Under the pieces are notes generated by a model. It had not been told where the DNA came from and did not search any database. It saw only the letters and a list, made by a program, of their open reading frames with translations. Shown here one piece after another: positions 1 through 8,381 of a stretch of 39,579 nt of DNA (position 1 is the stretch's first letter; each line of letters opens with the position of its first letter). Origin of the DNA: Crocinitomicaceae bacterium. Its GTDB lineage: Bacteria > Bacteroidota > Bacteroidia > Flavobacteriales_D > Crocinitomicaceae. The stretch lies in contig QKAV01000261.1 of NCBI GenBank assembly GCA_003247185.1, forward strand, positions 1 to 39,579, written 5' to 3'. Made by a program: the position numbers and the translations under genes.

Positions 1-1
1 T

Positions 2-328
2 TTTGTACCCACAATCCGCAAGGAGATTTTTCCGGATATGATTTTGGGAACCAATGACGGGAGGTCTTCTGACCAGGCCATCATCGATATTGCGTTGGAA
101 GAACTAAAAAAATCAAATTTACAGGTCAATTATAACGATCCCTTCAAGGGAGGGTTTATTACCCGGAATTTCGGTGACCCGCAAAATAATATTCATGCCC
201 TGCAATTGGAGATGAACAAGATTCTCTATATGAATAATGAAGAAATCGCTTTCGATGAAGATCGTGCCAATAACATCCGAACCTATTTAAAAGCTGCATT
301 CAGTCAAATCATTCACCACATCGCATGA
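2..328 (+). CDS. hutG: N-formylglutamate deformylase, C-terminal part (cut by window edge)
   Basis: The frame is open from base 2 and ends at TGA 326-328, so only about the last 108 residues are present. The segment has features of the N-formylglutamate amidohydrolase family (FGase): PDMILGTNDGRS near the start, then NDPFKGGFITRNFG and HALQLEMNKILYMNN, which resemble the conserved C-terminal half of that family. The enzyme hydrolyses N-formyl-L-glutamate to glutamate and formate, the last step of the five-step histidine route. The stop overlaps the start of hutF as ATGA, so the two are almost certainly translated together, and hutF makes exactly the substrate this enzyme needs. The true start and the N-terminal metal-binding residues lie outside the window. 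An arginine or other amide deformylase of the same fold is the main alternative. Confidence 0.88.
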   Translation, partial: FVPTIRKEIFPDMILGTNDGRSSDQAIIDIALEELKKSNLQVNYNDPFKGGFITRNFGDPQNNIHALQLEMNKILYMNNEEIAFDEDRANNIRTYLKAAFSQIIHHIA

Positions 329-1707
329 CTCCAACTTTCTTCTTTGAAAAGATTCTCTTCAATGACGGAATCAAACACAATGTTCGGATTCTGACAGATA
401 CAGACGGTACAATAACGGACATCCAACCGAATGCCACAGCTGCATTGGCGGACGAACATATCAACGGTATTACTATTCCGGGGTTTCAGAATGCACATTC
501 ACATGCCTTTCAATATGCAATGGCAGGTCTGGCAGAGATTCATGATCCTTCACATCGATCGGATAGTTTCTGGACCTGGAGAAATGCCATGTATGATCTG
601 GCACTTTCAATCAGCCCCGATGATCTGGAAGCTATTGCGTCCATGTTATATGCCGAAATGCTAAACGCCGGTTATACTAATGTTGCTGAATTTCATTACG
701 TACATCACGATAAAGACGGACAAAAATATGCCTCACTCTCAGAAATGGGAAGTCGCCTAATTGCAGCTGCACAGAAGACAGGAATGAACATTACACTTGT
801 TCCGATTTTCTACCAAAAGGGAGGATTAGGAGTTCCTGCAGTTGAAGGCCAGAAGCGCTTTTTATCGCCGGATATGGAAAGCTACCTCAAATTGCTGGAA
901 AGTTCCAAAATGGATGCTTTAAGTTACAAGGGCGCGAATATCGGAATCGGGATTCACTCCATGAGAGGAGTTGACCCGGAAGAAATTAAGCGTATAAGTG
1001 AAGCAGGCCCACAGGATCTTCCTTTTCACATTCACATTTCAGAGCAATTGAAGGAGGTGGAAGATGCTATCGCTTACCTTGGCCAACGTCCTGTGGAATG
1101 GTTTGCCGAGCATATAAAGCTGTCCGACCGTTACCACCTTGTACATGCTACTCATCTGACAAAAAATGAAGTCCTTTCTTTGGCCGAAACAAGAGCCAAC
1201 GTGGTACTATGTCCTACGACAGAAGGCAATCTGGGAGATGGAATTTTTCCATTGAATCAATACCATGCATTAAACGGCCAGTGGAGCATCGGAACTGATA
1301 GCCATGTAAGTCTTGATCCTTTGGAAGAGCTCCGTTTACTCGATTACGGACAGCGGTTAACTTCTCATAGCAGAATGACTTTTGCGCATAAAACAGGAGA
1401 TTCCGGTCTGTTTGCTATTAATCAGGCATTGATTTCGGGTAGAAAAGCGATGAATGATTACAATGAGACCTATTTCAAAGTCGGTTCGGTACTCAATGCA
1501 GTGACATACAACCTTTCTACGCCATTACTTGCTTCCAGTGCGGATAGCAAACTACTTTCAACTCTGGTTTATTCAGCTTCTGCAAAACAAGCCATCTGTA
1601 CAATAAGCAGAGGAAAAATTGTCAGTAAAGAGGGACACCATATTCATCAGTCCGAACTTACAAAAGGTTTTATCAATGTCATTCACGCATTAAAAACAAG
1701 ATTGTAA
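325..1707 (+). CDS. hutF: Formimidoylglutamate deiminase
   Basis: This 460-residue protein is an amidohydrolase-superfamily enzyme that converts N-formimidoyl-L-glutamate to N-formylglutamate and ammonia in the cytoplasm. The metal site is visible: HSH at residues 58-60, HIH at 235-237, HATH at 274-277 and the Asp of GTDSH at 325. The HutF-specific stretch AGLAE followed by SFWTWRNAMY (81-90) and GIHSMRGV (209-216) separate it from guanine deaminase and chlorohydrolases. The length matches the family. The ATG is fixed by its 4-base ATGA overlap with the upstream deformylase gene. HutF plus a deformylase means histidine is degraded through formylglutamate rather than directly to formamide or through tetrahydrofolate. 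hutH, hutU and hutI are not in the window and would be expected upstream or elsewhere. Confidence 0.93.
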   Translation: MTPTFFFEKILFNDGIKHNVRILTDTDGTITDIQPNATAALADEHINGITIPGFQNAHSHAFQYAMAGLAEIHDPSHRSDSFWTWRNAMYDLALSISPDDLEAIASMLYAEMLNAGYTNVAEFHYVHHDKDGQKYASLSEMGSRLIAAAQKTGMNITLVPIFYQKGGLGVPAVEGQKRFLSPDMESYLKLLESSKMDALSYKGANIGIGIHSMRGVDPEEIKRISEAGPQDLPFHIHISEQLKEVEDAIAYLGQRPVEWFAEHIKLSDRYHLVHATHLTKNEVLSLAETRANVVLCPTTEGNLGDGIFPLNQYHALNGQWSIGTDSHVSLDPLEELRLLDYGQRLTSHSRMTFAHKTGDSGLFAINQALISGRKAMNDYNETYFKVGSVLNAVTYNLSTPLLASSADSKLLSTLVYSASAKQAICTISRGKIVSKEGHHIHQSELTKGFINVIHALKTRL

Positions 1708-1738
1708 TTGGTTTAATCCCAATATTTTACTACCTTGC
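1708..1738 (+). promoter_or_regulatory. Candidate Bacteroidota-type promoter for the gene at 1761
   Basis: TTG at 1708-1710 lies 20 bases before TACCTTGC at 1731-1738, an imperfect version of the TTTG/TAnnTTTG promoter of Bacteroidota. It overlaps the end of the hut gene region and sits 22 bases before the next start codon. The -7 box is not perfect, so this is tentative. Confidence 0.3.
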
Positions 1739-1760
1739 CTCAAGACTTATTACTACTGTC

Positions 1761-3077
1761 ATGAGACATGCTATCAACCTGGTTTTGCTAATCACAAACC
1801 TATTCGTATTTCATCAAATACAAGCTCAGATTATTTGGAGTGAAGATTTCTCTGCGGGAAGTGCAGCTCAGGGAACTTCTGCTGTTGGATATCCTTCCTC
1901 ATCCGGAGGAAACTGGACTCAAACCACCAATATTCTGGGTGGCGGTGAGGGTGCAAATGCCAATCGATGGTATGTTAGTGGTGAGGAATGCGGGAATAGT
2001 GCCACATCGTGTGGATCCGTATGTTCAAATGGCGATGCTTCACTTCATATCAGTGCCATTGGCGGACTGTGTGCCACACCTGATTGTGGTGCAGCTTACG
2101 ATGCTACCGATGCAACCAATATTACGGATAAGAGAATAGAGTCACCCGCAATCAATACAACCGGCTACGGAGGACTTACTTTGAGTTTCAATTACATTGC
2201 GGCTCAGGATGATGATAAAGTAGCAGTGGTTTACAGTTGTGACGGCGGAAGTACATGGAACAATTTACCTGCCCTGAACGCCTCTCAATGTTGTGACTGT
2301 AATGATGCCTTTCTTTGTGCCTTTCTGGGATCTTGTTGTGGAGGTATCACCACCTGTAACGGACTCGGGCAAGGATACTGGACAAATCAAAATTACTCTT
2401 TACCTGCCTGTGCAGAGAACATTTCCAATTTAAAGATCGGCTTTCACTGGGTGAATGATGGGAACGGACTGGGAACAGACCCTTCCATTGCTGTAGATGA
2501 TATTACCATCACCTCGAGTACTCCTCTGGCTGTTGAGCTTCTTGATTTCAAAGGATGGCAACAGAAAGAAAGCATTCTTTTAGACTGGATGACGGCAACC
2601 GAAAAAGAAAACGCCTATTTTATCATCGAAAGAAGAAGTGCTGAGAGTGATTTTGAAATGATCGGAAAGGTCAGCGGCGCAGGGAACAGCAACCATGAGA
2701 TTTCTTATAGCTTTTATGATCGTCAACCGAATAATGGGTCCAACTATTACCGATTGAAAATGGTAGACTTTAACAATAACGTATCACATTCCGATGTAAT
2801 CTATGTACCTTATGTCAATACCTTTGAGCTGCGCGCAGTCTATCCTAATCCGGCGGAAAACATGATCCATGTGCAACTCAACAGTAAAATTGAATCCAAC
2901 GGAACAATTACCATCAAAGACAATCTGGGACGTGTTGTCGGAGAAACAAAAAAGATCAGGGTACAAAAAGGAATTGTTACTTACGACGTAGATATTACAA
3001 CACTTAACGGCGGCAATTACTTTATTGAGGTTGAAGTTGACGGAAAATATTCTTCCGCTGCGATTACCAAGATTTGA
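1761..3077 (+). CDS. Secreted Cys-rich protein with T9SS type A sorting domain
   Basis: This 438-residue protein begins with a signal peptide ending near QIQAQ (about residue 22). Residues 23-250 form a Cys-rich region starting IIWSEDFS, containing many closely spaced cysteines (for example SQCCDCNDAFLC) and ending in AVDDITI, a pattern common in jelly-roll or MAM-like surface domains. Residues about 255-350 look like a fibronectin-III-like linker (AVELLDFKGW ... YYRLKMVDFNN). The last 80 residues, from YPNPAENMIHVQL to the C-terminus, are a type A T9SS sorting domain. The protein is therefore expected to be exported across the outer membrane and anchored or released. No catalytic motif was recognised and the function is unknown. 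It is on its own between the hut genes and a convergent ABC operon, whose last stop codon directly abuts its own. Confidence 0.85.
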   Translation: MRHAINLVLLITNLFVFHQIQAQIIWSEDFSAGSAAQGTSAVGYPSSSGGNWTQTTNILGGGEGANANRWYVSGEECGNSATSCGSVCSNGDASLHISAIGGLCATPDCGAAYDATDATNITDKRIESPAINTTGYGGLTLSFNYIAAQDDDKVAVVYSCDGGSTWNNLPALNASQCCDCNDAFLCAFLGSCCGGITTCNGLGQGYWTNQNYSLPACAENISNLKIGFHWVNDGNGLGTDPSIAVDDITITSSTPLAVELLDFKGWQQKESILLDWMTATEKENAYFIIERRSAESDFEMIGKVSGAGNSNHEISYSFYDRQPNNGSNYYRLKMVDFNNNVSHSDVIYVPYVNTFELRAVYPNPAENMIHVQLNSKIESNGTITIKDNLGRVVGETKKIRVQKGIVTYDVDITTLNGGNYFIEVEVDGKYSSAAITKI

Positions 3078-3755
3078 TCAGGATTTGATAATCCTTCCGT
3101 CTTCCATGTGAATGATGCGATGGGTACGTTCGGCAAACTCTTCATCATGCGTTACAATAAGAAGCGAGAGCCCTTTTTCTTCGCAAAGTTCATTGAAGAT
3201 ATTGTATACATTATCTGAGTTCTTGCTGTCGAGATTTCCTGTAGGTTCATCTCCCATAATAATACTGGGATCATTGATCAATGCCCGTGCAATCGCAACC
3301 CGCTGCTTTTGTCCTCCGGATAATTTGCTGGCGTGCTTCAAAGCCTGATCTTCCATCCCCAGCAACTTCAGTTTGGTCATAGCATCATGCTCCACCTCTT
3401 CCCTGCTCTTTTTATTGAGTTTCAATCCTGGTAACATCACATTTTCCAGAACGGAAAACTCTCCCAACAGGTAATGAAACTGAAAAACGAAGCCAATCTG
3501 TTCATTTCGGACCCGCGCCAGATCATTGTGGCTTTTACCTGTCAATAACTCATTATTCAGGTATAACTCACCTTCATAATCCGTATCCATGGTTGATAAG
3601 ATGTATAACAGGGTTGATTTTCCGCATCCGGATTTTCCCATTATTGATACAAATTCACCTGCGTTAATAGAAAAATTGATATCCTTTAACACGTGAAAAT
3701 CAACGGGCTTTCTAAAATGCTTATTAATATTTATTGACTCGAGTATCTTCGGCAT
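3078..3755 (-). CDS. ABC transporter ATPase (MacB/LolD type)
   Basis: This 225-residue protein is the nucleotide-binding subunit of an export-type ABC system. It shows Walker A GKSGCGKST (40-48), a Q-loop in FVFQFHYLL, the signature LSGGQKQR (145-152), Walker B SIIMGDEP (164-171), a D-loop NLDS and the switch His in IVTHDEE. FQFHYLL and the short length are typical of the LolD/MacB/FtsE group, which works with FtsX-fold permeases. It is the last gene of a three-gene operon; its ATG follows the permease stop by eight bases. The stop codon directly abuts the stop of the convergent gene, leaving no room for a terminator. The substrate cannot be read from the sequence. Confidence 0.93.
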   Translation of the reverse strand: MPKILESININKHFRKPVDFHVLKDINFSINAGEFVSIMGKSGCGKSTLLYILSTMDTDYEGELYLNNELLTGKSHNDLARVRNEQIGFVFQFHYLLGEFSVLENVMLPGLKLNKKSREEVEHDAMTKLKLLGMEDQALKHASKLSGGQKQRVAIARALINDPSIIMGDEPTGNLDSKNSDNVYNIFNELCEEKGLSLLIVTHDEEFAERTHRIIHMEDGRIIKS

Positions 3756-3763
3756 GGATAAAA

Positions 3764-5023
3764 TTATTGTCCCCGGATAATATCTACCGGATCGATCTTT
3801 CTTGCTCGTCTGGAAGGTAAAAATCCTGCAAAAAACGTTGAAATAAGCGCAAACACAATCGCTATCACGTAAAATCTGGCATCAAAATTAACCGGGAAAG
3901 TTTTGATTGTAGGCAACGCTTCTGTCTCAAAGGGAGTTTTGGATATCAGCAGTGAAACACCATATCCGAGCAGGATTCCAACAATACCTCCCAATAATCC
4001 GATCAAAAGTGCCTGACTCAGGAAAATACGTTCCACATCCTTCCCTGAAAATCCGGTTGCTTTCAGGATGGCGATATCATTCATCTTCTCGTAAATCAAC
4101 ATATTCAAGATGTTGTAAATTCCGAATCCCGCGACGATCAGTAAGGTTATTGATACCGCGTAAGAAATCATCGTTCGTATTGATGATCCTGTTTCGAACT
4201 GAGCATTTGCAGCCTGGATATCAACCGCATGTACCTCGTAATTGCTTTCAATATCTTTTGCCAGCTGAGGAGCTTTGTCCATATCATACAACTTCACATT
4301 GATATCAGTAATATAATTCATCGATTCTCCCATGATTCGTTGTGCCGTCTTGATACTGATATAACTTTGAACATTATCCAGATCAGCCAGACCACTTTGA
4401 AAAAAACCTACGATTTTCAATTGAAACAAACCTCCCGTCGGTGAAACCATCTGTACTTTATCCCCTACACTAAGTGACATTTTTTTTGCAGCTCCAATTC
4501 CCAGTAAAATACCGTTATCTATCATTTCCAGATTTTCCGCGGCACCTTCAACGATGTATTCGTCCAACTGGTAGTTCTCAGCTTCTTTCATTACATCCAC
4601 ACCGATTAATGACGCATTCAATTTTGTTGAACCTGCAAGATAAAACCCTTGAGCCTTTACCATCGGAGTTACAGCTTTTACCGCCTTCATTTCCGATAAT
4701 TCCTGCATCAGCGCATGTGCATTTCTCAGTCTTTGTTGCGATTTACGCGGACGGACAGAATGCACCATCCTCACATTATCCCGGAATTCCTCAACTCTGT
4801 CAATTGGCTGATTCTTACTCGGGCTTAGTTCGTTATAAATGTGGATATGCGGAGTTCTGTTTAAGATCATTCCATCCAGTAAGCCGTTCAGCCCTGTCAT
4901 GAAACTCATCATGATAATATAGGCCGCGATACCAAAAGTCACCCCCATTGCAGCAACTATTGTTTGTCGCTTTCGGCTTAGCAGATGCGTCTTTGCAATA
5001 TTAAATATGATGCTGTATTTCAA
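3764..5023 (-). CDS. ABC transporter permease, FtsX/MacB fold
   Basis: This 419-residue inner-membrane protein has the MacB-type layout: one membrane segment near residues 18-38, a large periplasmic domain (about 40-275), then three membrane segments (about 283-312, 335-360, 378-400) in the FtsX domain. It ends ARKIDPVDIIRGQ, the usual C-terminus of this fold. The N-terminus, HLLSRKRQTIVAAMGVTFG, is also typical of the family. The start is TTG, overlapping the adaptor's stop as TTGA; no ATG lies nearby that keeps the conserved N-terminus. With the adaptor and ATPase it should form a MacAB-like machine that moves a periplasmic substrate or lipoprotein outward, or that acts as a mechanotransmitter. 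No outer-membrane channel gene is adjacent. Confidence 0.88.
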   Translation of the reverse strand: MKYSIIFNIAKTHLLSRKRQTIVAAMGVTFGIAAYIIMMSFMTGLNGLLDGMILNRTPHIHIYNELSPSKNQPIDRVEEFRDNVRMVHSVRPRKSQQRLRNAHALMQELSEMKAVKAVTPMVKAQGFYLAGSTKLNASLIGVDVMKEAENYQLDEYIVEGAAENLEMIDNGILLGIGAAKKMSLSVGDKVQMVSPTGGLFQLKIVGFFQSGLADLDNVQSYISIKTAQRIMGESMNYITDINVKLYDMDKAPQLAKDIESNYEVHAVDIQAANAQFETGSSIRTMISYAVSITLLIVAGFGIYNILNMLIYEKMNDIAILKATGFSGKDVERIFLSQALLIGLLGGIVGILLGYGVSLLISKTPFETEALPTIKTFPVNFDARFYVIAIVFALISTFFAGFLPSRRARKIDPVDIIRGQ

Positions 5024-6114
5024 TCTTTCGGTTTATAAATTACATCCCCGGCTTTCAGGCCTTCCAGAATTTGTACGTCGCTCAAACTTTTGATTCCCAC
5101 TTTAACCTTTTTGAACCCTGATTCCGTCTCCACTTCATTTTTTTCATTCAGGTAATCCCTTGGAATAGCGACAACATTCTTTCTTTCCTCCACCACAATG
5201 CTTGCTTCGCCCGTAAGTCCCATGTACAACTGTTTGGGAGCACTGGTAAACTTACCTATCACTTTAAATGTCTGCGTCTGATCATCCATTTTAGGTACAA
5301 TGCGATCTACTTTTGCTTCAAATACCGAATTCGGATATGCTTCCAGATCAACAATGATCTTCTGCCCTTCCTTCACCCTGATGATATCGACCTCATCCAC
5401 CATCAGATTGATTTCAAACTGATCAGCAGATCCAACAATTGCTATCGGTTCCTGGATATTTACAAGATCACCTCTCTCCTTCAAAACGCTGTATACTTTA
5501 CCGTTCAGTGCAGCCACAATATGGGCATCGCTACTTCTGGAAGCCGATGATGTGAAATTATTCCTGGCCTGTTCCATTGCCGTTTTCAGCTCCCTGGAAG
5601 TTCGATTGTATTTATTAACCGCTGCAATATGTGACGCTTTGGACGACTCAAACATCAATTGACTCTGCTCCAATTCAACAGCCGTAATTCCACCTGCATC
5701 ATACAGCTTCTGATTTCTGGAATAATTCAAAGAATCATTCTTTCTCTTTAATGCCTGATTTGAAATCTCCAGTTGAATATCATTTAATACCGAACGGTCA
5801 CCTAAAAAATTCTTCTGGGCTAACTCGTAGGACAGACGCGCATTTTGTTCTGTACTATTTCCTGTAATATCACGCACCACAAATAACAAATCTCCTTTTG
5901 CAATACCCGTTCCCTCATCATGCAGGATATCATCCAGATAACCACTCACTGTTGATTTAACAGTATATACATCTTCCGGTTGCACCGTAACACTGGAATA
6001 CACGGCCTCAACCAGATCTACGTTTTCAACTTTCAACGCTTCTCGATCTTCTCCGCAAGAGGCAAACAAAAGAACCAAAGGAATGATAAACGTAAATTTT
6101 ACTAATCTCTTCAT
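5020..6114 (-). CDS. Periplasmic adaptor lipoprotein (HlyD/MacA family)
   Basis: This 364-residue protein starts with a lipoprotein signal peptide, with the lipobox LFAS before Cys20. It then shows the membrane-fusion-protein pattern: a first half-lipoyl segment (about 35-75, VSGYLDDILHDEGTGIAKGD), a long coiled-coil hairpin (about 80-190, rich in Q, E, N and K), the second lipoyl half (AALNGKVYSVLKERGDLVN), and beta-barrel and membrane-proximal domains to the end. It is the first gene of the operon with the permease and ATPase, so it should link the permease to an outer-membrane exit duct. A perfect -7 box lies just four bases before the ATG. The cargo is unknown; MacA-like and lipid or peptide efflux roles are both possible. 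Confidence 0.88.
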   Translation of the reverse strand: MKRLVKFTFIIPLVLLFASCGEDREALKVENVDLVEAVYSSVTVQPEDVYTVKSTVSGYLDDILHDEGTGIAKGDLLFVVRDITGNSTEQNARLSYELAQKNFLGDRSVLNDIQLEISNQALKRKNDSLNYSRNQKLYDAGGITAVELEQSQLMFESSKASHIAAVNKYNRTSRELKTAMEQARNNFTSSASRSSDAHIVAALNGKVYSVLKERGDLVNIQEPIAIVGSADQFEINLMVDEVDIIRVKEGQKIIVDLEAYPNSVFEAKVDRIVPKMDDQTQTFKVIGKFTSAPKQLYMGLTGEASIVVEERKNVVAIPRDYLNEKNEVETESGFKKVKVGIKSLSDVQILEGLKAGDVIYKPKD

Positions 6115-6118
6115 ATTG

Positions 6119-6126
6119 CAAAATTA
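6119..6126 (-). promoter_or_regulatory. -7 box TAATTTTG of the ABC export operon
   Basis: Read on the minus strand, TAATTTTG matches the Bacteroidota -7 consensus TAnnTTTG exactly, followed by four bases and the ATG of the adaptor gene. No clear TTTG lies at the expected -33 distance; a T-rich TTTTTTG occurs 15 bases upstream. If used, the mRNA would be almost leaderless. Confidence 0.45.
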
Positions 6127-6215
6127 CCAAGTCGATAAATTCAAAAAATGACCTCTGTCAACTTGAACAAATATTTATTAAATTTAGAAAAACATAATTA
6201 CTAAGGTCTACTACT

Positions 6216-6677
6216 ATGAAAACATTACTCGTCGGGCTGTTATCCGTTGGAGCGATCGCTTCCGCAGGTGCCCAATCTAATGTAGTTTCAGGAGGAGGAG
6301 ATGCCAGTGGTTCTGGTGGCACAGTGGCTTATTCTGTGGGGCAAATAGACTATTCGCATGTAGATGGTACAAATAACAGCTACAATGAAGGAGTTCAACA
6401 ACCCTATGAATTTTACATCACAAGTGGCCTAGACGAACTTGATATTGGTATATCCATATTCCCAAATCCGTCAAACGGAGAAATTACTATCTCCTTAACT
6501 CAGACAGGGCTGTCTCCTGAGTTAGAATTGTTTGACGCTGCAGGAAAACTCATTCTGCAAAGGACGCTTACACAGAGCGAATCTCAACTTCAATTGAGGG
6601 ATTATGCAACAGGGGTATATACTTTACGCCTGACAGCCAATTCCAAATCACAGACATTTAAAATCATAAAAAACTAA
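6216..6677 (+). CDS. Small secreted protein with T9SS type A sorting domain
   Basis: This 153-residue protein consists of a signal peptide (to about residue 19, ASAGAQ), a short conserved segment of about 50 residues (GGDASGSGGTVAYSVGQIDY ... GVQQPYEF) and a type A T9SS sorting domain (about 76-153, from IFPNPSNGEITISL to QTFKIIKN). More than half of the mature protein is thus the sorting signal. The next gene begins one base after its stop, so the two form an operon. As I recall, this short GGTVAYSVGQ/VQQPYE type of protein often sits beside a gene like the next one in Bacteroidota, suggesting a two-gene surface unit. The biochemical function is not known. Confidence 0.85.
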   Translation: MKTLLVGLLSVGAIASAGAQSNVVSGGGDASGSGGTVAYSVGQIDYSHVDGTNNSYNEGVQQPYEFYITSGLDELDIGISIFPNPSNGEITISLTQTGLSPELELFDAAGKLILQRTLTQSESQLQLRDYATGVYTLRLTANSKSQTFKIIKN

Positions 6678-6678
6678 T

Positions 6679-8307
6679 ATGAAAAAGATCATACTTTCAT
6701 TGGGACTTTTTGTCCTAAGTCTGAATGCAATGGCGCAAGCTCCGCAAAAAATGACTTACCAATCGGTTATCAGAAATGCATCAAACACACTGGTAAGTAA
6801 TGCAAACGTTGGTATGCAAATGAGCATACTGCAAGGAAGTCCGACCGGAGTTGCTGTATATATTGAAACACATCAGCCATCTACAAATGCAAATGGTCTT
6901 GCTTCCATCGAAATTGGAGGAGGAACAATTGTTGCGGGTAACTTTTCAACAATTGACTGGAGTAATGGACCTTATTATTTAAAGACAGAAGTTGATCCAA
7001 ATGGTGGAACAACCTATTCCATTTCCGGAACCACCCAGTTGTTAAGCGTTCCTTATGCCTTGTATGCGGAAAGCTCAGGAAATGGATTTAGCGGGGATTA
7101 CAATGATCTTATCAATGCTCCCACAACCGTGTCGTCTTTTACCAATGACGCCGGATATATCACCAGCCCGAATGATGCGGATGCGGATCCAACCAATGAA
7201 ATACAGACATTATCTCTTGTAGGAAATTCCCTGAGTATAACCGGAGGAAACAGTGTTACGCTGAGCTCTACAGGAAACACACTTGATCAGGCGTATGATC
7301 AGGGAGGATCAGGAGCCGGTAGAATCATTACCGTTGATGCGGGAGAAGTAGAAATGAATACCGCAACAGCTAACGGAATTGCATTAAAGGTACAAAACAC
7401 CAATACGGGTGTCGGATTAATCGCTGCATCAACGAGTGCTTCCAATACATTTTCCGCGATCCAGGCAACCACAAACTCCAGCAGTAGTTTAACATCTGCC
7501 ATAATTGGTAGTTCATCGGGTGCTGCTAACGGTATTTCAGGTCAGGTAGAATCCACTGCAACAGGAGCTGCAGGTGTCTATGGAAACAACCTTCGTACAA
7601 CAGGCGGATACGGTACTTACGGTATTGGGTTCAACGGTGTGGTCGGAGAAACAAATTATCGCCAGGGATTTGGTGTATATGGTCGTAATTATGATGCTAT
7701 TGGTTCTTTATCGTACAACTCTGTAGGAACATACGGTTTGGGATACGTTGGTATCTGGGGAGATCAGTCTGATATTAACGGATACTCTGTTTATGCAAAC
7801 GGAGATTTAGGTGCCGCTGGTACTAAAACATTCAATATTGACCATCCGAATGATCCTGAAAACAAATATTTACGTCACTTCAGTATCGAATCCAACGAAG
7901 TATTGAATGTATACCGTGGAAATGCGGCATTTGATGCTAATGGAGAAGCTGTTGTTGAAATGCCTGAGTATTTTGATGCGGTAAACAATTCAAATTGTAC
8001 CTATCAGTTAACTCCTATCGGAGGTTATGCCCCTCTTTACATCAAAGAAAAGATGGAGGACGGGAAATTTGTAATTGCCGGTGGTACTGAAGGTATGGAA
8101 GTTTCATGGATGGTTCACACTGAAAGAAATGATCCGTATTTACAACAAAATCCTTCTAAACGAATCGTAGAGGTAGAAAAAGAAAGCTGGAACAAAGGCA
8201 AATACCTGCAACCACAACTTTACGGACAATCGGAAGAAATGAAAATTGTAAAGCCACTTGATACAGGCGCACAGCAAGAACAACAACTGTTGCGAAGCGA
8301 CAAGTAA
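6679..8307 (+). CDS. Large secreted repeat protein with tail-fibre-like linker
   Basis: This 542-residue protein has a signal peptide (to about residue 19, NAMAQ) and three visible parts. The N-terminal domain (about 20-130, QKMTYQSVIRNASN ... SVPYALYAES) is a conserved Bacteroidota surface module. The middle (about 135-370) contains a short linker (DYNDLINAP, TNDAGYI) of the kind seen in phage-tail and collar proteins, followed by Gly/Ser/Thr/Ala-rich low-complexity sequence with repeated GVYG, YGTYG and VGTYG motifs, suggesting a beta-solenoid shaft. The C-terminal part (about 378-495, KTFNIDHPNDPENKYLRHF to DPYLQQNP) is a further conserved domain, followed by a charged Gln-rich tail. It has no T9SS sorting domain of its own, but its one-base-apart partner does. 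Likely a surface or matrix fibre; no enzyme motif. Confidence 0.82.
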   Translation: MKKIILSLGLFVLSLNAMAQAPQKMTYQSVIRNASNTLVSNANVGMQMSILQGSPTGVAVYIETHQPSTNANGLASIEIGGGTIVAGNFSTIDWSNGPYYLKTEVDPNGGTTYSISGTTQLLSVPYALYAESSGNGFSGDYNDLINAPTTVSSFTNDAGYITSPNDADADPTNEIQTLSLVGNSLSITGGNSVTLSSTGNTLDQAYDQGGSGAGRIITVDAGEVEMNTATANGIALKVQNTNTGVGLIAASTSASNTFSAIQATTNSSSSLTSAIIGSSSGAANGISGQVESTATGAAGVYGNNLRTTGGYGTYGIGFNGVVGETNYRQGFGVYGRNYDAIGSLSYNSVGTYGLGYVGIWGDQSDINGYSVYANGDLGAAGTKTFNIDHPNDPENKYLRHFSIESNEVLNVYRGNAAFDANGEAVVEMPEYFDAVNNSNCTYQLTPIGGYAPLYIKEKMEDGKFVIAGGTEGMEVSWMVHTERNDPYLQQNPSKRIVEVEKESWNKGKYLQPQLYGQSEEMKIVKPLDTGAQQEQQLLRSDK

Positions 8308-8332
8308 AAGAATAAATAAGTAAAAGAATAAA
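8302..8332 (+). repeat. Short tandem duplication over a stop codon
   Basis: The 15-base unit AAGTAAAAGAATAAA occurs at 8302-8316 and again at 8318-8332 with one base between. The first copy contains the stop codon of the repeat-protein gene, and the second leads into the terminator stem. It is probably a small slippage duplication with no function. Confidence 0.6.
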
Positions 8333-8364
8333 AAAGGTCCTGTTTACACAGGACCTTTTTTATT
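8331..8364. terminator. Bidirectional intrinsic terminator
   Basis: The left arm AAAAAGGTCCTGT (8331-8343) is perfectly complementary to 8348-8360 with a 4-base loop, giving 13 base pairs and U-tracts in both directions. It lies between the convergent gene ending at 8307 and the minus-strand gene ending at 8382, and should stop transcription from both sides. Confidence 0.88.
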
Positions 8365-8381
8365 TTATTGAATAGAATTGT

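Noticed and set aside
4474-4902. 142-codon open frame on the plus strand, opposite the ABC permease
   Set aside because: It lies fully within a well-supported conserved gene on the other strand, has no recognisable domain and the composition is that of a reverse-strand shadow.
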